This document shows positions 50,525 through 59,625 of a DNA stretch of 64,000 nt, in pieces (within the stretch, counting starts at the first letter, position 1; each line of letters begins with the position of its first letter). The notes under the pieces are model-generated. The model was not told the origin of the DNA, made no database searches, and saw only the letters and a program-made list of their open reading frames with translations. A program made the position numbers and the translations under genes. The stretch is from assembly GCA_937927415.1 (NCBI GenBank), contig CALBDS010000001.1, positions 321,371 to 385,370 of the forward strand, in the 5' to 3' direction. The stretch comes from an uncultured Rhodospirillaceae bacterium. Its GTDB lineage: Bacteria > Pseudomonadota > Alphaproteobacteria > Azospirillales > Azospirillaceae.

Positions 50525-52200
50525 GGCGTTCGGCGCTCGTTTCGCTGACCATCCGCGATGTGGTCCTGATCGAGCGGCTCAGCCTCAACGTCCGCTCCGG
50601 CCTGTGCGTGCTGACCGGGGAAACCGGCGCCGGCAAGTCGATCCTGCTGGATTCGCTGGGGCTGGCGCTCGGCGCACGGGCCGATTCCGGGCTGGTGCGC
50701 CACGGGGCCGAACAGGCCAGCGTCACCGCCGAATTCGACCTGTCGGGCGACCACCCCGCCTTCGCCATCCTCAAGGAACAGGGGCTTGACGCCGACGACC
50801 GACTGGTGATCCGCCGCACGGTCAGCGCCGACGGCCGTTCCCGCGCCTGGGTCAACGATCAGGCGGTGGGCGTGGCGCTGCTGCGCCGCCTGGGCGAGGA
50901 GTTGGTGGAGGTTCACGGGCAGTTCGACACCCACGGCCTGCTCAACCCCCAGACCCACCGCAGCGTGCTCGACGCCTACGCCGGGCTGGCGACGCGGCAG
51001 GCGCAGGTCGCCGCCGCCCATCGCGCGTGGCGGCAGGTGGAAGAGGCCCGCGCCAACGCCGCCGCCGACATCGCCCGCGCCCGTGCCGAGGAAGAATACC
51101 TCCGCCACGCCGTCGCCGAATTGGACGCCCTGGCTCCCCGCGCCGGTGAGGAAGGGGAACTGGCGGAAACCCGCGCGGTGCTGATGCACCGGGAAAAGCT
51201 GGTGGACGCCCTCAACGCCGCCTTCGCCGACCTGTCGGGCGACCGCGGGGTCGAACGGCAACTGTCCTCGGCCATCCGCACCCTGTCGCGCATCGCCGAC
51301 AAGGCGGGCGGGCGGCTCGATTCCGTCATCGCCGGCCTTGACCGCGCCGCCGCCGAAGCCGCCGAGGCCATCGCCGGGCTGCAGGCGGTGTCATCCGACG
51401 TGGACATGGATCCGGCCGCACTGGAAAAGCTGGAAGAGCGCCTGTTCGCCCTGCGCGCCGCCGCCCGCAAGCATGGGGTGGAGGTGGATTCGCTGGCGGC
51501 CCTGCGCGACGACTTCGCCCGCCGCCTGTCGCTGATCGAGGATCAGGGCGACCTGCTGGCCCGCCTGGCGCGGGAGGCGGAGGCCGCCCGCGACACCTAT
51601 CGCAGCGTCGGCGAAAAGCTGAGCCAGGAACGCCGCACCGCCGCCGGCCGCCTGGATAAGGCGGTGGCCGGCGAGTTGCCGCCGCTGAAGCTGGACAAGG
51701 CCCGGTTCCGCACCCTGGTGGAGCCGCTGGTCGAGGCCGATTGGGGGCCGTCCGGCATCGACCGGGTGGCGTTCCAGGTCGCCACCAACCCCGGCTCACC
51801 GCCGGGGGCACTGAACAAGATCGCCTCGGGCGGTGAGTTGGCCCGCTTCATGCTGGCGCTGAAGGTGGTGCTGGCCCAGACATCCACCATCGGCACCATG
51901 GTCTTCGACGAGGTGGACACCGGCATCGGCGGCGCCGTCGCCGCCGCGGTGGGCGAACGTCTGGCCGCCTTGGGAAGCAAGCTGCAGGTGCTGGTCGTCA
52001 CCCACAGCCCGCAGGTGGCCGCCCTGGGGGCCACTCATCTGAAGGTGCAGAAGACGGTGAAGGGCGAGCGCGTCACCACCGGCGTCGCCGTGCTCGAAGG
52101 GGATGAGCGGCGCGAGGAAATCGCCCGGATGCTGTCGGGGGCAACCGTGACCGACGAGGCGCGGCGGGCTGCTGAAAGTCTCATCGCCGGGCGGGGGTGA
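50491..52200 (+). CDS. recN: DNA repair protein RecN
   Basis: A roughly 569-residue SMC-like ATPase that acts in double-strand break repair. The N-terminal domain SLTIRDVVLIERLSLNVRSG precedes Walker A (LTGETGAGKSILLDSLGLAL). Coiled coils fill the middle. The C-terminal head has ASGGELARFMLALKVVLAQ (signature), TMVFDEVDTGIGGAVA (Walker B) and LVVTHSPQVAALG. The start is unclear: relatives begin a few residues before SLTIRDVV, where this sequence has GCG rather than a start codon. The only GTG in frame is at 50491, inside bamD; CTG codons at 50506 and 50545 are others. The 5' boundary is therefore tentative. Confidence 0.9.
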   Translation: MDQQSLELPVLGRSALVSLTIRDVVLIERLSLNVRSGLCVLTGETGAGKSILLDSLGLALGARADSGLVRHGAEQASVTAEFDLSGDHPAFAILKEQGLDADDRLVIRRTVSADGRSRAWVNDQAVGVALLRRLGEELVEVHGQFDTHGLLNPQTHRSVLDAYAGLATRQAQVAAAHRAWRQVEEARANAAADIARARAEEEYLRHAVAELDALAPRAGEEGELAETRAVLMHREKLVDALNAAFADLSGDRGVERQLSSAIRTLSRIADKAGGRLDSVIAGLDRAAAEAAEAIAGLQAVSSDVDMDPAALEKLEERLFALRAAARKHGVEVDSLAALRDDFARRLSLIEDQGDLLARLAREAEAARDTYRSVGEKLSQERRTAAGRLDKAVAGELPPLKLDKARFRTLVEPLVEADWGPSGIDRVAFQVATNPGSPPGALNKIASGGELARFMLALKVVLAQTSTIGTMVFDEVDTGIGGAVAAAVGERLAALGSKLQVLVVTHSPQVAALGATHLKVQKTVKGERVTTGVAVLEGDERREEIARMLSGATVTDEARRAAESLIAGRG

Positions 52201-52206
52201 TTTCGC

Positions 52207-52250
52207 GGGGGTTTTACCCCCGCCCCCCAGCAAGGGCCGGAAGGCCCTTG
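52207..52250. repeat. Two hairpins after recN, one shared with 33920-33940
   Basis: GGGGGT-TTT-ACCCCC (52207-52221) is followed by CAAGGGCC-GGAA-GGCCCTTG (52231-52250). The second nearly matches the palindrome between PCu(A)C and smc. Both places separate convergent genes, so the element may act as a terminator or be a mobile palindrome that settled there. No T-tract. Confidence 0.6.
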
Positions 52251-52267
52251 CATCTCAGTGATGGGGT

Positions 52268-53116
52268 TCATGTCTTGTCTGCGGCAAAGATGCCGGCGTG
52301 ATCCTCCAGCGTCCGGCGCAGGGGACGCGGCGGGTGGCCGGTCAGGGTTTCCACCGCCGGGGATACCGCGGCGGTCCACCCCTGCCGCACCGGATGAAAG
52401 ATCGACGCCAGGAACGCGGCATAATCGGCGTTCACCCCCGCACCGGTCAGGATGCCGATGAAGGTCTGGTCGTCCACGGGGCTATAGGCCACGGGCCGCC
52501 CGGTGACCGCCGTCAACAGGTCCGCGGCCTGGGCGTAGCTCAGGGCTTCCGGTCCGGTGAGGTTGAACGCCTGCCCGTCGAAACGGTCTGTGGTCAGGGC
52601 GGCGGCCGCGGATTCGGCAATGTCGCGCACGTCGATGAAGCTGGACGCCCCCTCCCCCGCCGGAACCGCGATCACGCCCTGCCGGATGCCCGCCAGCCAG
52701 AAGGTGCGGAAGTTATCCGAAAACCAGTTGGGCCGCAGGATGACAAAGGATGTGCCCGAACGCTCCAGCCGGATTTCCACCTGACGGTAGGGAATGCCGT
52801 CGTCGGCATCGACGCCGAGCGCCGTTTGCAAAACAACCTTGATACGCCGTTCGGCCAGCACCGTCAGAATCGGCGTCAGCGTGGCCAGGACATCCAGCGT
52901 GCCGGTGGGCGCCATCACATAGGCCCGGTCCACCCCGGTCAGTGCCGCGTCCCAGCCGCTGGGATCGGCATAATCGAATCGCACCGCCTCCGCCCCCGCC
53001 ACCGGGGTTGCGCGGCGGGAGGCTGCCTTGACCCGTTCCCCCCGCGCCACCAGCGTTTCCACCAGCGGCGTGCCCACCGTGCCTGTGGCCCCCAGCACCA
53101 GAATCGCACCCGTCAT
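52268..53116 (-). CDS. NmrA-like NAD(P)-binding protein
   Basis: A 282-residue atypical short-chain dehydrogenase of the NmrA/QOR2-like type. The start ATG at 53116 has a perfect GGAGGTTGGG site. The dinucleotide-binding motif is LVLGATGTVGTPLVETLVAR (GxxGxxG), and RRATPVAGAEAVRFDYADPS follows. FVILRPNWFSDNFRTF and FIDVRDIAESAAAALTTDRF are family blocks. No SDR catalytic Tyr-Lys pair is evident, as usual in NmrA-like sensors or quinone reductases. It is divergent from an HxlR regulator, with 150 bases between, the second such pair in the window. Confidence 0.88.
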   Translation of the reverse strand: MTGAILVLGATGTVGTPLVETLVARGERVKAASRRATPVAGAEAVRFDYADPSGWDAALTGVDRAYVMAPTGTLDVLATLTPILTVLAERRIKVVLQTALGVDADDGIPYRQVEIRLERSGTSFVILRPNWFSDNFRTFWLAGIRQGVIAVPAGEGASSFIDVRDIAESAAAALTTDRFDGQAFNLTGPEALSYAQAADLLTAVTGRPVAYSPVDDQTFIGILTGAGVNADYAAFLASIFHPVRQGWTAAVSPAVETLTGHPPRPLRRTLEDHAGIFAADKT

Positions 53117-53266
53117 CCCAACCTCCATTTTTATGGTTTCCTCTGGAAACCAGTTCCCGATGGAAATCAGCTACAGGATTGGTAATCTGGTGTGAAGAAG
53201 GCACCTTTTGGTAACATAGTCACCCGCAGGAAACCCCCAAGGCGGAATCACCCCAAGGCGGAGTCG

Positions 53267-53677
53267 ATGTACGAATACGATGTCTATGAGCAGCGGTGTC
53301 CCACCCGCATGGTGCTGGAGCGGCTGGCCGACAAATGGGTGGTGCTCGTTCTGGGCCGGCTCAGCGAACAGCCCCTGCGCTTCAACCAGTTGCGGCGGGA
53401 GGTTCAGGGGGTGTCGCAAAAGGTGCTGTCGCAAATCCTCAAGAAGCTGGAGCGCGACGGTCTGGTGAACCGGCGGGCCTTCGCCACCGTTCCGGTGACG
53501 GTGGAATATGATCTGACGCCGCTGGGCCGCACCCTGACCGCACCGCTGTCGGCCCTGACCGACTGGGCGGAAACCCACATCGAGTCGGTCCTGACCGCCC
53601 AGCAGCAGTACGACAGCGCCCAAGGGGAGCGGGACGCGGAAGAGGTCAGCCCTCCACCACCTCGAAATCATGGGTGA
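53267..53677 (+). CDS. HxlR family transcriptional regulator
   Basis: A 136-residue winged-helix regulator: YEQRCPTRMVLERLADKWVV (with the single Cys common in HxlR redox sensors), LVLGRLSEQPLRFNQLRREV, GVSQKVLSQILKKLERDGLV and YDLTPLGRTLTAPLSAL. The start is ATG at 53267 after AAGGCGGAG. Its last 32 bases overlap the convergent osmC gene, so the C-terminal residues (SPPPPRNHG) are encoded inside osmC. Likely target: the divergent NmrA-like gene. Confidence 0.9.
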   Translation: MYEYDVYEQRCPTRMVLERLADKWVVLVLGRLSEQPLRFNQLRREVQGVSQKVLSQILKKLERDGLVNRRAFATVPVTVEYDLTPLGRTLTAPLSALTDWAETHIESVLTAQQQYDSAQGERDAEEVSPPPPRNHG

Positions 53678-54062
53678 TGGTGGCGGTCGCCCCCAGCATG
53701 ATCGACGCGGAGCAGTATTTTTCCGCCGAAAGCTGGATGGCCCGCTCCACCTTGGCCGAGTTCAGGTTTTTGCCGGTCACGATGAAATGGATGTGGATTT
53801 TGGTGAAGACCTTCGGCTCGGTCTCCGCCCGTTCGGCCTCGATCTCGGCGACGCAATCGGTGATGGCTTCACGACCCTTCTTCAGGATCATCACCACGTC
53901 GATGGACGAACAGCCGCCCATGCCGATCAACAGCATTTCCATGGGGCGGATGCCCAGGTTGCGGCCCCCGGCCTCCGGTGCGCCGTCCATCACCACGGCG
54001 TGGCCGCTGCCGGATTCCCCGACGAACATCATCCCATCAACCCATTTGACGCGCGCCTTCAT
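53646..54062 (-). CDS. OsmC family peroxiredoxin-like protein
   Basis: A 138-residue OsmC-family protein, thiol-dependent hydroperoxide reductases. The two redox Cys are in IGMGGCSSIDVVMILKKGRE and LSAEKYCSASIMLGATA. RPMEMLLIGMGG and VFTKIHIHFIVTGKNL are typical of the YhfA/OsmC branch. It is convergent with and overlaps the HxlR gene by 32 bases. A redox-sensing HxlR, an NmrA-like reductase and an OsmC enzyme together suggest an electrophile/peroxide response block between recN and ligA; that is inference from family roles. Confidence 0.92.
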   Translation of the reverse strand: MKARVKWVDGMMFVGESGSGHAVVMDGAPEAGGRNLGIRPMEMLLIGMGGCSSIDVVMILKKGREAITDCVAEIEAERAETEPKVFTKIHIHFIVTGKNLNSAKVERAIQLSAEKYCSASIMLGATATITHDFEVVEG

Positions 54063-54170
54063 GGCCTGCTCCTGTTAACAAACTGGGCCGCAAGCCTAAC
54101 GGTCCCAATGCCGGACGCAAGCGGCTATGCTGCGCCGCCCGACCAAAGCCGCTTTTATCAGCGAGAGATC

Positions 54171-56555
54171 ATGAGCAACGCCTCCCCGTCCCCGGCTGCC
54201 CTTCGCGCCATTGCCGTTGATGACCTGACCGTCGAGCAGGCCCAGGCCGAACTGGAGGTCCTGGCGGCGGACATCGCGCACCACAACACCCTCTATCACC
54301 AGAAGGACGCGCCGGAGATCACCGACGCCGCCTTCGACGCTCTGGTCCGCCGCAACAACGCCATCGAAGCGCGGTACCCCGAACTGCGCCGCGCCGATTC
54401 GCCGTCGGTCAGCGTGGGTGCCGCCCCGGCCTCCGGCTTCCGCAAGGTGCGGCATGCGGTGCCCATGCTGTCACTGGACAACGCCTTTGCGCCCGAAGAT
54501 GTGGCGGATTTTGTCGCCCGCGTCCGCCGGTTCCTGGGGCTGAAGGACACCGACGCCCTGGATTTCGTCGCCGAACCCAAGATCGACGGGCTGTCGTGCT
54601 CGCTGCGCTATGAGAACGGGCAACTGGTGCAGGCCACGACCCGCGGCGACGGGGCCGAGGGCGAAGACGTCACCGCCAACGTCCGCACCATCGGCGACGT
54701 GCCCCAGACCCTGCCCGCCCCCTGCCCCGCGGTGCTGGAGGTGCGCGGCGAGGTCTATATGAACCGCGACGATTTCCTGGCGATGAACAACGCCCGCGCC
54801 GAACGGGGGGAGGCGCTGTTCGCCAACCCGCGCAACGCCGCCGCCGGCTCCCTGCGCCAGCTCGATTCGCGCATCACCGCCGGGCGGCCCCTGTGCTTCT
54901 TCGGCTACGCGCTGGGCGAGGTGTCGGAATCCATCGCCGATACCCAATGGGGCATCCGCGAGCGGCTGAAGGGCTGGGGCTTTCACCTGAACCGCCCGGC
55001 CGAGCATTGCGACGGGGTGGAATCGCTGCTGCGCTTTTACGAGGGCATCCAGCGCCGCCGCTCCTCCCTGCCCTTCGACATCGACGGCGTGGTCTACAAG
55101 GTGGACCGGCTGGATCTGCAGGAACGGCTGGGCTTCGTCTCCCGCGCGCCGCGCTGGGCCACCGCCCACAAATACCCCGCCGAGCAAGCGCAGACCCGGT
55201 TGAAAGCGATCACCATCCAGGTGGGCCGCACCGGCGCCCTGACCCCGGTGGCGGAACTGGAGCCGGTGAACGTCGGCGGCGTGGTGGTCAGCCGCGCCAC
55301 GCTCCATAACGAGGATGAAATCGTCCGCAAGGACGTGCGCGTCGGCGATCTGGTGATCGTCCAGCGGGCGGGCGATGTGATCCCGCAGATCGTCGGGGTG
55401 GTGGACAGCCAGCGGCCCGAGGGCAGCGAACCCTATGTCTACCCCACCCACTGCCCCGAATGCGGCAGTCTGGCGGTGCGCGAAGAGGGCGAGGTGGTCC
55501 GCCGCTGCACCGGCGGTCTGGTGTGCCCGGCCCAGGCCATGGAACGGCTGCGCCATTTCGTGTCCCGCGACGCCTTCGACATCGAAGGGCTGGGGGAAAA
55601 GACCATCGTGGAGTTCTGGACCGACGGGCTGATCCGCTCCCCCGTCGATATCTTCACCCTGGAACAGCGCAACGAGACGTTCACCCCGCCCATCCGCGAC
55701 CGTTTCGGCTGGGACGTGGTGTCCCAGGACAAGCTGTTCGCCGCCATCAACCAGCGCCGCGCCGCCATCGACCTGCACCGTTTCATCTTCGCACTGGGCA
55801 TCCGCCATGTGGGCGAGGTGACGGCCAAGACGCTCGCCAAGCATTACCGCACACTGGACGCCTGGATCGCCGGCATGAACGAGGCGGCCGCCGCCATGCC
55901 GGGACAGGCGTGGCAGGATCTCCACGGGCTGAAGGGCGTCGGGCCGACAACGGTGGAGGGCATCCTGGCGTGGTTCTCCCAGCCGGACAATGTGGCCAAC
56001 GCCCGTTTCTACAGCGCACAGCCGAAGCTGTCGGTGGAAACCGTCATCGCCACCCTGCTGTCGAAGACCGTCAAGCGCCCGGCGGCGAAAGCCCTGGCCG
56101 AACGGTATGCGTCCGTTCCCGAGTGGGTGGAAGCCATGGCCGAGGCCGCCGGCCATCGCCCCGGCCCGGCGTGGAACGAACTGGTGTCCCTGAGCGATGT
56201 GGGCACCGTGGCGGCGGAGGAACTGGCGGCCTTCTTCCTGGAGCCGAAGAACCGCGCGGTGGTCGATGATCTGGTGGCGGCGGGCGTCACCGTCACCCCC
56301 TATGAACCGCCGAAGGGGGCCGCATCGTCGCCGGTCAGCGGCAAGACGGTGGTGTTCACCGGCACGCTCACCACCATGACCCGTCCCGAAGCCAAGGCGC
56401 AGGCGGAAAAGCTGGGGGCGAAGGTCGCCGGGTCGGTGTCGGCCAAGACCGATTACGTGATCTGCGGTGCCGACGCCGGGTCCAAGGCCGCCAAGGCCCG
56501 CGACCTGGGCGTCACCATCCTGACCGAAGAGGAATGGTGCGCCCTGGTGGGGTGA
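54171..56555 (+). CDS. ligA: NAD-dependent DNA ligase
   Basis: A 794-residue LigA, the essential replicative ligase. The Ia domain (IAHHNTLYHQKDAPEITDAA) precedes the adenylation site FVAEPKIDGLSCSLRYENG, with the nucleophile Lys137. Other blocks: TTRGDGAEGEDVTANVRTI, LEVRGEVYMNRDDF, FANPRNAAAGSLRQLD, FDIDGVVYKVDRL, WATAHKYPAEQAQT and GRTGALTPVAELEPV. The four-Cys zinc finger is in HCPECGS and RRCTGGLVCPAQ. HhH repeats and a C-terminal BRCT (GKTVVFTGTLTTMTRPEAKA) complete it. It is longer than E. coli LigA because of an extra segment between HhH and BRCT, common in alphaproteobacteria. The start ATG follows GAGAG. Confidence 0.97.
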   Translation: MSNASPSPAALRAIAVDDLTVEQAQAELEVLAADIAHHNTLYHQKDAPEITDAAFDALVRRNNAIEARYPELRRADSPSVSVGAAPASGFRKVRHAVPMLSLDNAFAPEDVADFVARVRRFLGLKDTDALDFVAEPKIDGLSCSLRYENGQLVQATTRGDGAEGEDVTANVRTIGDVPQTLPAPCPAVLEVRGEVYMNRDDFLAMNNARAERGEALFANPRNAAAGSLRQLDSRITAGRPLCFFGYALGEVSESIADTQWGIRERLKGWGFHLNRPAEHCDGVESLLRFYEGIQRRRSSLPFDIDGVVYKVDRLDLQERLGFVSRAPRWATAHKYPAEQAQTRLKAITIQVGRTGALTPVAELEPVNVGGVVVSRATLHNEDEIVRKDVRVGDLVIVQRAGDVIPQIVGVVDSQRPEGSEPYVYPTHCPECGSLAVREEGEVVRRCTGGLVCPAQAMERLRHFVSRDAFDIEGLGEKTIVEFWTDGLIRSPVDIFTLEQRNETFTPPIRDRFGWDVVSQDKLFAAINQRRAAIDLHRFIFALGIRHVGEVTAKTLAKHYRTLDAWIAGMNEAAAAMPGQAWQDLHGLKGVGPTTVEGILAWFSQPDNVANARFYSAQPKLSVETVIATLLSKTVKRPAAKALAERYASVPEWVEAMAEAAGHRPGPAWNELVSLSDVGTVAAEELAAFFLEPKNRAVVDDLVAAGVTVTPYEPPKGAASSPVSGKTVVFTGTLTTMTRPEAKAQAEKLGAKVAGSVSAKTDYVICGADAGSKAAKARDLGVTILTEEEWCALVG

Positions 56556-56583
56556 TGCTGCGGGTGGGGTGATGCCGCGGCTC

Positions 56584-57417
56584 TCACCCCCCCTGCTGGG
56601 CCATCTGTTCGTCGCGCACCCGCTGGCGTTCCTGGCGGGTCATCAGCACGCTGGCGACGAAGATCCCGGCCGACACCAGCAGAACGATGATGGTCGCCAG
56701 CGCGTTCACCTGCGGGCTGACACCGAACCGCACGCTGGAGAAGATCACCATCGGCAGGGTCGTTGACCCCGGCCCCGACACGAAGCTGGCGATCACCAGA
56801 TCGTCCAGCGACAGGGTGAAGGCCAGCAGCCATCCCGACACGATGGCCGGGGAGATGATCGGCAGGGTGATGACGAAGAACACCTTGGCCGGGCGGGCGC
56901 CCAGATCCATGGCCGCTTCTTCCAGGCTCTCGTCCATGCTCACCAGCCGCGACTGCACCACCACCGCCACATAGGCCATGGTGAAGGTGGTGTGGGCGAT
57001 GGTGATGGTGGTCATCCCGCGCCCGTCGGGCCAGCCGGTCAGCCCCTCCAGCGCCACGAACACCAGAAGCAGCGACAGGCCGGTGATGACTTCGGGCATC
57101 ACCAGCGGCGCCGTAATCATGCCGCCGAACAGGGTGCGCCCGCGGAATCGCCCGAACCGCGCCAGCGCCAAACCGGCGATGGTGCCCAAAACCGTCGAGA
57201 CGGTGGCCGAAATCGCCCCCACCTCCAGCGACAGGCGCGCCGCCGACAGCAGTTGCTCGTTCTCAAGCAGCTCCCCGTACCATTTGACGGAAAAGCCGCT
57301 CCACACCGTTACCAGCCGGTTCTCGTTGAACGAATACACGATCAGCAAAGCGATGGGCACATAGAGGAAGGCATAGCCGAACCACAAGGCCCAGGACAGA
57401 AACCCCGGCCGTCTCAT
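56584..57417 (-). CDS. potI: Polyamine ABC transporter permease PotI
   Basis: A 277-residue inner membrane permease of the spermidine/putrescine importer. Six helices start with LSWALWFGYAFLYVPIALLI. The EAA loop that contacts the ATPase is EEAAMDLGARPAKVFFVITL. The start ATG overlaps the potH stop by one base and has GGAGG seven bases upstream; a GTG one codon earlier is an alternative. Last gene of potFGHI; the convergent ligA ends 28 bases away with no terminator visible. Confidence 0.94.
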   Translation of the reverse strand: MRRPGFLSWALWFGYAFLYVPIALLIVYSFNENRLVTVWSGFSVKWYGELLENEQLLSAARLSLEVGAISATVSTVLGTIAGLALARFGRFRGRTLFGGMITAPLVMPEVITGLSLLLVFVALEGLTGWPDGRGMTTITIAHTTFTMAYVAVVVQSRLVSMDESLEEAAMDLGARPAKVFFVITLPIISPAIVSGWLLAFTLSLDDLVIASFVSGPGSTTLPMVIFSSVRFGVSPQVNALATIIVLLVSAGIFVASVLMTRQERQRVRDEQMAQQGG

Positions 57418-58436
57418 CACCGCACCTCCCCATCGTGCCCTTTGCCCTGGACGTACTGGAAGATCATGATCGGCACCACCAGGAAGGCCAGCAGCGCGAT
57501 GGCCACCGCCGACGCCACCGGCCAGTCACGGTTGGAAAAGAACTCGTTCCACAGCACCTTCCCGATCATCAGCGTGTCGGGGCCGCCCAGCAGTTCGGGG
57601 ATGACGAATTCGCCCACCGCCGGGATGAACACCAGCAGCGAACCGGCGATGATCCCCGGCATGGACAGCGGCAGCGTGATCTTGAGGAACGCTTCCCACG
57701 GACGGCATCCCAGGTCCGCCGCCGCCTCCAGCAGCGTACGGTCCAGCTTCTCCAGCGTGGCGTACAGCGGCAGGATCATGAACGGCAGATAGGTGTACGT
57801 GATGCCGATGTAGACCGCGGTGTCGGAGTAGAGGATTTCGAAATGCTCGTCCACCAGCCCCAGAGACGACAGGATGCCGGTCAGGATGCCGTTGGCCTTC
57901 AGAATGCCGATCCAGGCGTACACCCGGATCAGGAACGAGGTCCAGAACGGCAAAATCACCAGCATCATCAACGGCCCGCGCCGGGCCGGCGGGGCCAGGG
58001 CGATGGCGTACGCCATGGGATAGCCGACCAGCAGACACAGCAGCGTCGAGATGGCCGCCATCTTCAGCGATGACAGGTACGCCAGCACGTACAGGTCATC
58101 CGACCACAGGCGGATGTAGTTGCCGAGGTTGAGGATGATCTGAAGCTTGCCCCCTTCCCCGCTGTCGTCGGTCAGCCATTCGAAAAGCCCGGTGAACGGC
58201 GGCTGGGCCAGCACCGCTTCGGAAAAGCTGATCTTGAAGACGATCAGGAACGGGATCAGGAAGAACAGCAGCAGCCACACGTACGGCACCGCCAGCACCA
58301 GACCGCGGCCCCACAGCCCGATGCGACGCAGCCGCGCCACCGCCCATTGCACCACCGCCGTGCCGCCGATGTCGAACCCCGGCGGGCGGCCTTCGCCCAT
58401 GCGGTTGCCGAGCGGAATGAATCCTTTCCGGCTCAT
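57417..58436 (-). CDS. potH: Polyamine ABC transporter permease PotH
   Basis: A 339-residue permease. An N-terminal cytoplasmic stretch of about 40 residues is longer than in E. coli PotH. Six helices begin with LVLAVPYVWLLLFFLIPFLI, and the EAA loop is LLEAAADLGCRPWEAFLKIT. FIPAVGEFVIPELLGGPDTL is typical of PotH/PotB. It overlaps potG by four bases (ATGA) and potI by one, so translation of the three is coupled. Confidence 0.94.
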   Translation of the reverse strand: MSRKGFIPLGNRMGEGRPPGFDIGGTAVVQWAVARLRRIGLWGRGLVLAVPYVWLLLFFLIPFLIVFKISFSEAVLAQPPFTGLFEWLTDDSGEGGKLQIILNLGNYIRLWSDDLYVLAYLSSLKMAAISTLLCLLVGYPMAYAIALAPPARRGPLMMLVILPFWTSFLIRVYAWIGILKANGILTGILSSLGLVDEHFEILYSDTAVYIGITYTYLPFMILPLYATLEKLDRTLLEAAADLGCRPWEAFLKITLPLSMPGIIAGSLLVFIPAVGEFVIPELLGGPDTLMIGKVLWNEFFSNRDWPVASAVAIALLAFLVVPIMIFQYVQGKGHDGEVR

Positions 58437-59590
58437 TGGGTCAGCACCACGCCGGCAAAGGGCCGCCAGGTCAGGTACACCGTGTCTTCCCAGGTGATGG
58501 GCAGATCGGTGCGGCGGGTGACGTTGGGCATGGTGGCGCGCACCATCTTCCCCCCCGCCAGTTCGATCAGGTAGATCGACACGTCACCGAGATAGGCGAT
58601 TTCCCGCACCACCCCTTGGGTGGTGTTGCGCCCGTCGGCGTGCGCCCCCACCGGCGGCTCCTTGGACAGGGCGATCTTTTCCGGGCGCACCGCCACCCAC
58701 ACCGGGGTTCCCACCGGGGCCGATGCCGCGTGGGTGATGTAAAGGTCACACCCCGCCTCTTCCGAGCGGATGCGCACATGGTCCGGTTCATCCTCCACCA
58801 CCCGGCCTTCGAACATGTTGACCGACCCGATGAATTCGGCGGTCAGGCGGGAGTTGGGGTATTCGTAGATCTCGGTCGGCGTGCCGATCTGGGCAATGTA
58901 GCCCTGGTTCATCACCGCGATGCGCGACGACATGGTCATCGCCTCTTCCTGGTCGTGGGTGACCACGACGAAGGTGATGCCCAGCTTTTCCTGAATGTTG
59001 ACCAGCTCGAACTGGGTCTTTTCGCGCAGACGCTTGTCCAGCGCCCCCAGCGGCTCGTCCAGCAGCAGCAGCTTGGGCCGCTTGACCAGCGAACGGGCCA
59101 GCGCCACCCGCTGCCGCTGGCCGCCCGAAAGCTGGTGCGGGCGGCGGCGGGCGAACTTGGCGAGCTGCACCATGTCCAGCATGGCCGCCACCCGGTCGCG
59201 GATCTCGTCCTTGGGCACCCGGTCCTGCTTCAGGCCGAAGGCGACGTTCTGCTCAACCGTCATGTGCGGGAACAGGGCGTAGGACTGGAACATCATGTTG
59301 ACCGGGCGGTCATAGGGCGGGATGTCCGACATATCCACGCCGTCGATGAAGATCTTCCCATCCGACGGGATTTCAAACCCGGCCAGCATCCGCAGCAGCG
59401 TGGTCTTCCCCGATCCCGACCCGCCCAGAAGCGCGAAGAATTCGCCGCGGTAGATGGACAGCGACACGTCGTCCACGGCGACAAAGCCGCCGAACCGCTT
59501 GGTCACCCGCTCGATGCGGACATAGGGGGTTTCGTTGGGATCAAGCCAGGGTTCCAGCCGCACCGGCTTGCGAATCACTTGGTTGGTCAT
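58433..59590 (-). CDS. potG: Polyamine ABC transporter ATP-binding protein
   Basis: A 385-residue ATPase of the putrescine/spermidine importer. Nucleotide-binding motifs: FFALLGGSGSGKTTLLRMLA (Walker A), QLSGGQRQRVALARSLVKRP (signature), KLLLLDEPLGALD (Walker B) and VVVTHDQEEAMTMSSR (switch His). The C-terminal TOBE-like regulatory domain covers residues 250-385. The start is ATG at 59588-59590; the first 30 residues are a basic N-terminal extension (VIRKPVRLEPWLDPNETPYV). A possible attenuator separates it from potF. By order and length it is the PotG rather than PotA type. Confidence 0.92.
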   Translation of the reverse strand: MTNQVIRKPVRLEPWLDPNETPYVRIERVTKRFGGFVAVDDVSLSIYRGEFFALLGGSGSGKTTLLRMLAGFEIPSDGKIFIDGVDMSDIPPYDRPVNMMFQSYALFPHMTVEQNVAFGLKQDRVPKDEIRDRVAAMLDMVQLAKFARRRPHQLSGGQRQRVALARSLVKRPKLLLLDEPLGALDKRLREKTQFELVNIQEKLGITFVVVTHDQEEAMTMSSRIAVMNQGYIAQIGTPTEIYEYPNSRLTAEFIGSVNMFEGRVVEDEPDHVRIRSEEAGCDLYITHAASAPVGTPVWVAVRPEKIALSKEPPVGAHADGRNTTQGVVREIAYLGDVSIYLIELAGGKMVRATMPNVTRRTDLPITWEDTVYLTWRPFAGVVLTQ

Positions 59591-59625
59591 AAACGGTCCG
59601 TCCCCCAACAGCCTGTCTGGGGTTG

